Assembly: GCA_002104985.1 (NCBI GenBank)
Contig: MCGO01000151.1
Coordinates: 23,501-87,500 of the forward strand
From: Rhizoclosmatium globosum
Lineage: Eukaryota; Chytridiomycota; Chytridiomycetes; Chytridiales; Chytriomycetaceae
Reading direction: 5' to 3'
DNA length: 64,000 nucleotides
The notes under the pieces are model-generated. The model ran no database searches. It was not told the DNA's origin and saw only the letters and a program-made list of their open reading frames with translations. Numbering within the stretch: the stretch's first letter is position 1; each line of letters starts with the position of its first letter. This document shows, one piece after another, positions 58,201-64,000 of the stretch. The position numbers and the translations under genes are program-made.

Positions 58201-59225
58201 TCAGTTGTGGTCAACTTTGACAAGTATCAACTGGAGAAGCCCCATGCTATCGAGTCGATTGACGAACCGGACGTTGCCATACATGAAGTGCCTACTGAAG
58301 CGGTGACGAACAAAAACGGAAACGAGAAGAGAAAGTTATCGGCAAAGGAACGGCGAGAGCTCAAGAAAGGAGTTCCTCCTCATGACGTTATGGTCGAGCC
58401 CACAGAAAGTGAATCTGTTCAAGATCAGAACAGTCAAGCTGAGTCGGACGACGATAACGAAAGTAATAATGACGAAACTGTCGCGGCTCAATCGTTTGTA
58501 CCTGTGGCTTCCAAGTCAAAGCTTTCAACTCCATCAATTGCATCGAAGTCCTCAACAAATCAACCATCTGCGCCTCGAGGAAAGAAAGGAAAGCTCAAGA
58601 AAATGAAGGACAAGTACGCGGATCAGTCCGATGAAGAGAGAGAAGTGATGATGGCGTTGCTCCATGGGTCAGAATCCTCGGCGAAAAAGAAGAAGGGTGG
58701 TGCCGAGGATGTTAAACCTGGGAAAGGAAAGGCGAAACAACCTGCACCAAAGGGAACTCCCAACAAGGATGCAAAGAAAGTCGCACCACCAAAGCCAAAG
58801 ACTACTGCCATCGCTGGAGGAGAGTTCTTGGGAGAAAATACGGCTCCAGAAGAGTTTTCGCTTTCTGTATTGGATTCGTTGACAAGCCAGCCACATCCAG
58901 ACGACGTCCTTATTGCCGCCATTCCTGTTTGCCTGCCCTGGACTTGTCTAGCGAAGTACAAGTATAAAGTGAAACTTGTTCCTGGGTAAGATTGTTACTG
59001 ATTCGTTGATGGGTCAGCTTATTGTTCTTTTGCAGAGCGTTAAAAAAGGGAAAGGCTGCGAAATCCGTTGAGTCTGCATTCAAATCAATGTCAGCAAGCA
59101 CAACCAAGCGAGAGGCAGACGTGATTTCAATTATGAATGAAGCGGAGTTTGTTGCAGCCATGTTGGGAAAAGTGAAAGTGATGGGAACTTCCAATAGTTT
59201 GGAAAAGGCAGGAAAGCGAAAATAA
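55285..59225 (+). CDS. RQC2: NEMF/Rqc2 (Tae2) ribosome quality-control factor
   Basis: Binds stalled 60S subunits and recruits alanine/threonine tRNA for CAT-tailing. Start [19 protein letters not shown], then [19 protein letters not shown] across intron 1. The NFACT-N part includes [21 protein letters not shown] long helical middle contains Lys/Glu runs. The NFACT-R core reads [59 protein letters not shown] and VITSAWW-type [17 protein letters not shown]. An acidic stretch and the NFACT-C end follow ([19 protein letters not shown]). Note CADVEGAP, where homologues usually have His (ADVHGA). Many short introns; a telomere-like box is in the first. Confidence 0.85.
55378..55388 (+). promoter_or_regulatory. 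Telomere-like motif in intron 1 of NEMF/Rqc2
   Basis: TTAACCCTAAC near the 5' end of the first intron (GTTGAGTAC donor, TTCCAG acceptor). Its distance from the acceptor argues against its being the branch point. Confidence 0.45.
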
Positions 59226-59343
59226 ATAAATATTTTTATGAAATAAGTGACTTAAAATCGATGAACGCAATTTGAACGCATTTTACTAGTGTTGAGAGCG
59301 GATTGCTTCAAGACACTTTTTCGAAATTGGCACGAAATTGGTC

Positions 59344-62300
59344 ATGTACACCAACACACTCTGGCGCTGCCACAACCATCTTTCTGGTGAACACGATGTG
59401 TTCATTTCGTACCGCGTCAGCTCCGAAGCGCAAGTGGCCAAGTGGCTGGCATCGCTGATCGAACGGGTTGGCCGCAGACGCTGCAACAAAGACATCCGAG
59501 TCTTTCTGGACAGCGACTGCCTCAACAAAGGCGAAGACTGGGAACAAGGCTTTCTTAACGGCCTCCGAAACAGCAAGTTGATCGTCTACTTGATCAGTGC
59601 GGCCTCGCTCGAGACTCTTATTGAGAAGACAAATGTGAGTGGCTTCATCTCAACTATTTTACTAGATTGATGGGATACGCTGTAGGCAAACAAGGTTGAT
59701 AACGTCCTTCTCGAAATTGAAACTGGATTGAAAATGAAAGCTGCGGACCAGGCCAGACTATTGCCAATCTTTGTTGGTTCTATTATGGCTGACGGCAGCT
59801 ACTCCCCCTTTGACACATCATACTTTTCTGGAAGCAAGTATCCTGACACAATTCACGCTGGATCTAAGGATAATGTCCGTGATTCAATGGCCCACTTGTT
59901 TAAAATCCAAGGAGATTTCATTAAGCACCCACCCTCCAACGAGAATGCCTTGTACTTGGCTGCTGACAGCATCTTGAAATTGGTTGCATGTAACCAAAGT
60001 AAGTTATTTCTCTGAATCTTATTTCCTGATAGCATTCTTTCCCCTTTAGTAACTCAAGCCAATGACCAACAACTGCCATCTATTGCCAAAAGTTTTATGA
60101 GCCACAACACTGAAATTGAATCAATTTATCAATCTCTCTTCATAGATGGTGTTTCTCTTGTAACAGGTTTTCCTGGTATCGGGAAATCATCTGTTGCAGC
60201 AAAAGTAGCCCATGACAGTCTTAAATTGTATCAGCATGTCTTCTGGATCTCATTGGAATCTATGCCAACAGCTTATGTTGGCTTTGAAAGAATTGCCAAA
60301 TCCTTGAATCTTTCAGTTTCAGAGCCTACCTCAGCTGCTTATTGCAAAGTAGTCTCTTATTGGCTTGAATGCAACCATGGATATCTTCTTGTAATTGATA
60401 ATGCAGACAATCCTAAAATTGTGGAAGATTGCTTTCATGAAGTGTCAAAGTTTCTTGGTGATGTCCTGATCACATCAAGACACAACAATATTTTGCAATT
60501 TTTCCAACATCTGAATTGTCATCAAATAATTCAGCTGGAAAGCTGGAGTGATGTCATTGCTTGCCAGTATCTTGAAGAAAGAACTGGCATTCAGACCAAT
60601 ATATCTGACGGCAATGTGAAAAGTATTCTTCATATGTTGAATGGCCATGCTTTATCTGTTGCCCAAGCTGGCAGTTTCATCAAAAACAAGCGATTGTCAT
60701 ATGCTAACTTCCTTAAAAAAATGCATAATCTTGTTTTGGATACATCAAGCTTTCCTGAGATAGGCAAGCGAGGATCAATTGCAAAGATCTATCAATTGTT
60801 CAAAGATGATATTGAACTATCAGGGATTGCTGATCCCTTGAGGCTATTAGAAGCAGTATCATATTTGTCACCAGTTTCTATTCCAATTGAATTACTTGAA
60901 GCTTTCCAAGAGAAGCTTCATCTCACAACTGATGCTGTAGAGAATATTAACATACTGGTCGATAATGGATGGTTGAGCACAAATGCAGATTTCACAAACT
61001 TCTCAACACATTCCATCATTCAAGAGCTTTCTCGACCCCAAGAACAGTCTGCATCATCTGTGCACTGTTATATTACTGCTTTTATCTCTTTGTATTCAGG
61101 AAACTATACTCAAATGGACAGCAGAAAGGGGGAGTTTTACATTGAACTTTCGAAACAAACACAAAGCATTTTGACTTTCTTGCTTCAGTTAAATGATCAT
61201 CACCAAGAAAATTGGTCCTTGATAAAGTCGCTTGTGGATAAGTGGTTTGCCTATCTTCAGCACTCCAGGCAACAGATACATTCTAAAGAGATTATTTCCA
61301 AGTGTATTCAAATTGAATATCAATTGCATCCAAATAGTCATGTCCTTGCTTCATCTTACTTCCAGCTTGGCCAAATTAAATTTGTATGTATCTTAACACT
61401 TCAAGACAATATTAATTAAGAAAACATAGGAAAAAGGAGACTATGCAGAAGCCAAGAAACTGTATGAGGAGTGTTTGCAAATCCGAATGAAAGTGTATGG
61501 AAGTAGGCAGCATCCCTCAGTTGCTTCCACAATATTTGCTTTGGGTCAAACTGCTTCTGCCCAAGGAGATTATGCAGAACCCAAGAAACTGTATAAGGAG
61601 TGCTTGGAAATCCAGGTGAAAGTGTATGGAACAAAGCAGCATCCCTCGGTTGCTACTACTATTCATGAAATTGGAACAGCCCTTTCATTGCAAGGAGACT
61701 ATGCAGAAGCCAAGAAACTGTATGAGGAGTGTTTGCAAATCCGAATGAAAGTGTATGGAAGTAGGCAGCATCCCTCAGTTGCTTCCACAATATTTGCTTT
61801 GGGTCAAACTGTTTCTGCCCAAGGAGATTATGCAGAAGCCAAGAAACTGTATGAGGAGTGTTTGCAAATCCAAATGAAAGTGTATGGAAGTAAGCAGCAT
61901 CCCTCAGTTGCTTCCACAATATATGCTTTGGGTCAAACTGCTTCTGCCCAAGGAGACTTTGCTGAAGCAATGAAACTGTATAAGGAGTGCTTGGAAATCC
62001 AGGTGAAAGTGTATGGAACAAAGCAGCATCCCTCGGTTGCTACTACTATTCATGAAATTGGAACAGCCCTTTCATTGCAAGGAGACTATGCAGAAGCCAA
62101 GAAACTGTATGAGGAGTGTTTGCAAATCCGAATGAAAGTGTATGGAAGTAGGCAGCATCCCTCAGTTGCTTCCACAATATTTGCTTTGGGTCAAACTGCT
62201 TCTGCCCAAGGAGATTATGCAGAAGCCAAGAAACTGTATAAGGAATGCTTGCAAATCCAGGTGACAGTGTATGGAAGTAAGCAGCATCCCTCAGTTGCTT

Positions 62301-63433
62301 CCACAATATTTGCTTTGGGTCAAACTGCTTCTGCCCAAGGAGACTATGCTGAAGCAATGAAACTGTATAAGGAATGCTTGCAAATCCAGGTGAAAGTGTA
62401 TGGAAGTAAGCAGCATCCCTCAGTTGCTACTACTATTCATGAAATTGGAACAGCCCTTTCATTGCAAGGAGACTATGCAGAAGCCAAGAAACTGTATGAG
62501 GAGTGTTTGCAAATCCGAATGAAAGTGTATGGAAGTAGGCAGCATCCCTCAGTTGCTTCCACAATATTTGCTTTGGGTCAAACTGTTTCTGCCCAAGGAG
62601 ATTATGCAGAACCCAAGAAACTGTATGAGGAGTGTTTGCAAATCCAAATGAAAGTGTATGGAAGTAGGCAGCATCCCTCAGTTGCTTCCACAATATATGC
62701 TTTGGGTCAAACTGCTTCTGCCCAAGGAGATTATGCAGAAGCCAAGAAACTATATGAGGAGTGCTTGCAAATCCGAGTGAAAGTGTATGGAAGTAGGCAG
62801 CATCCCTCAGTTGCTTCCACAATATATGCTTTGGGTCAAACTGCTTCTGACCAAGGAGACTATGCAGAAGCCAAGAAACTGTATGAGGAATGCTTGCAAG
62901 TCCAAATGAAAGTGTATGGAAGTAGGCAGCATCCCTCAGTTGCTATCACCCTTCGAGAATTAGGAACAACGGAATATCTAGCTTCAAATTATGCAATTGG
63001 AAAAACGTTACTGGAAGAAAGTTTGTACTTACTAAGAATGGTTCATACATCAGAAAAACACCCTTCAATTGCAAAGAATCTCCGTGAGCTGGGAATATGT
63101 TTTTACTACCTTGGTAATTTAACACATTCAAAAGAGGTCCTCCAAGAAGCACTTGGTTTGATGTTGCAAGTGTATGGAAAGCAAAAACACATTGATATTG
63201 CCATAACTTTTCATGCATTGGGTAAAACAGATGCTAAGCTTGGAAACTTAGAAGAAGCACAAAAGCATTTTAGTGAGAGTATTGAGATTTTGAATTCTGT
63301 ATTTGGTGATTTACAGCATCCCAAGAAACTCATGATTGAAAACGATAATAATGCTCTGAATGTTGAAATCAAGCAGTGTTCTATGAAGGTAAATGCATCT
63401 ACTACAGAAACAAAGCCATGCAACATCATGTAG
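59344..63433 (+). CDS. TIR-NB-ARC-TPR protein, NLR-like, about 1313 aa
   Basis: Four exons with exact phase: 59344-59634, 59686-59998, 60050-61383, 61430-63433. TIR domain first (EHDVFISYRVSSEAQVAKWL, FLDSDCLNKGEDWEQGF); NVLLEIETGLK keeps the Glu that is catalytic in NAD-cleaving TIRs such as SARM1. The NB-ARC/STAND part has P-loop VTGFPGIGKSSVAAKVA, Walker B YLLVIDNAD, a GLPL-like turn LNGHALSVAQAG and an MHD-like STHSIIQEL. A linker leads to 12 nearly identical 43-residue TPRs of kinesin-light-chain type (GDYAEAKKLYEECLQI.., YGSRQHPSVAST), then three diverged ones. The plan is that of intracellular immune receptors and STAND NTPases: TPR sensing, NB-ARC switch, TIR effector. Composition is more AT-rich than neighbours. 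The 3' end lies about 400 bases before rDNA. Confidence 0.85.
61436..62983 (+). repeat. Twelve 129-base TPR units in a 387-base higher-order repeat
   Basis: Units begin at 61436, 61565, 61694 and so on every 129 bases. Units 2, 5 and 8 (61565, 61952, 62339) share the variant ..TIHEIGTALSLQ while the others read ..TIF/YALGQTASAQ, so three-unit blocks of 387 bases are repeated. DNA identity between blocks is very high by eye. This indicates recent unequal exchange or conversion. Confidence 0.9.
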
Positions 63434-63800
63434 ATATCTGGATTTGGCTTTGTTTTAAGTTCAGGGTCAGGATAAGGTCTATTTTTTAACCCTTATATTA
63501 GAAGGATAAGTTGATATGTGCAGTAAAAAACTAATGGAAACCAAGTTGTATTGATTTGGCTGAACATAGTTGAAATAAACAGTTTTTTTTTTTGATAATG
63601 CCCTAGAAAAGTGGTTTATACCCTTTGTGTTGTGATGGGTTCTTATTGCGCGCGCAGCACCAAATCGAACTTTGCGCAAAAAAAACCCGCGCGAAAAAAT
63701 GGAGATTAACAATGTGCGACCCAATCAAATCACAGCAAACAACACCATGAACACGTCAGGGTAGGGTTAGCCTATAAGGTAAACGCGAGTATACGGCTCG
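63434..63800. other. Spacer between the NLR-like gene and rDNA
   Basis: AT-rich then GC-patchy, with a T run (63583-63592) and GCGCGC patches. A telomere-like GTAGGGTTAG is at 63761-63770. No 5.8S sequence was found. Confidence 0.5.
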
Positions 63801-63900
63801 AACCTGAACATGCCAGGCGATCGTCTTCTGCGACTCCCCGTCCTTGCCTAGCGAGGGGTTGGATGTTCCAATAGAAGACGGTTGTACACCTGATATTTTT
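63801..63900 (+). other. ITS2-like 3' part of an rDNA unit
   Basis: CGTCTTCT (63822-63829) pairs with AGAAGACG (63873-63880) and an inner stem CTCCCC/GGGG closes a GTCCTTGCCTAGCGA loop region, as expected of an ITS2 helix next to LSU. The left border with non-rDNA is somewhere in 63770-63820. Confidence 0.6.
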
Positions 63901-63932
63901 GGTCTCAAATCAGACAAGACGACCCGCTGAAC

Positions 63933-63964
<32 letters not shown>

Positions 63965-64000
63965 CAACAGGGATTCCCTTAGTAACGGCGAGTGAAGCGG
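63901..64000 (+). rRNA. 5' end of the large-subunit (28S) rRNA gene, partial
   Basis: TCTCAAATCAGACAAGACGA, CCCGCTGAACTTAAGCATAT and GGAGGAAAAGAAACCAACAG match the start of eukaryotic LSU rRNA, where the LR0R site lies; CAGACAAGAC and the following bases fit fungal, chytrid-like LSU. The gene runs off the window end. 18S and 5.8S are absent to its left. Confidence 0.93.

Noticed and set aside
59286..59576. Minus-strand frames opposite the TIR exon
   Set aside because: The plus strand carries a recognisable TIR domain with matching splice phase; the antisense frames have no motif.
61416..62822. Minus-strand open frames (..LLGQKQFDPKHILWKQLRD..)
   Set aside because: They are antisense shadows of the TPR repeats and repeat with the same 129-base period.
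63801..64000. Complete rDNA unit
   Set aside because: No 5.8S or 18S sequence is present upstream within the window; only ITS2-like sequence and the LSU 5' end are supported.

Overview
This window looks like nuclear DNA from a zoosporic (chytrid-type) fungus. The genes are dense, lie on both strands, and are broken by many short introns of about 40-60 bases with GT..AG ends. Cytosolic tRNA genes are interspersed, and the last 100 bases are the 5' end of a fungal-type large-subunit rRNA. A TSNAXIP1-like flagellar protein, two MscL channels, F-box proteins with plant-type leucine-rich repeats and RTA1-family proteins fit such a fungus. The species cannot be named from the sequence alone.

Layout. 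1-6.7 kb: a small unknown gene, a DH-PH RhoGEF and a calpain whose active-site cysteine is replaced. 7-14.4 kb: tubulin cofactor B, tRNA-Leu and tRNA-Glu, a CIP4/Toca-like F-BAR-HR1-SH3 protein and the TSNAXIP1-like protein. 14.4-25.1 kb: tRNA-Asn, a decayed gene fragment, HID1, a seven-helix membrane protein with a frameshifted tandem copy, an F-box/LRR protein and the mitochondrial m-AAA protease AFG3. 25.3-28.4 kb: a NEK-like kinase and two unknown genes. 28.4-34 kb is gene-poor and holds decayed coding pieces, tRNA relics, tRNA-Ser and a 1.25-kb minisatellite. 34-42.8 kb: three secreted aspartic proteases, an F-box protein, two small genes and a broken short-chain dehydrogenase. 42.9-48.5 kb: three tandem RTA1-like genes (the middle one dead) and two tandem MscL channels. 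48.7-59.2 kb: a PB1-ZZ protein, a BTB protein, an intronless cysteine-cluster protein and NEMF/Rqc2. 59.3-63.4 kb: a TIR-NB-ARC-TPR immune-receptor-like protein, followed within about 400 bases by ITS2-like sequence and the 5' end of the LSU rRNA gene.

Main points of interest: (1) the TIR-STAND-TPR receptor, whose twelve almost identical 129-base TPR units form a 387-base higher-order repeat; (2) short telomere-like AACCCTAA motifs inside 5' introns or first exons of five unrelated genes; (3) the calpain with His-His-Trp where Asp/Asn-Cys-Trp is expected; (4) the truncated rDNA edge that lacks 5.8S. Several genes were missed by a simple ORF scan because of short introns; coordinates of multi-exon genes are spans including introns, and exon limits were placed by eye.
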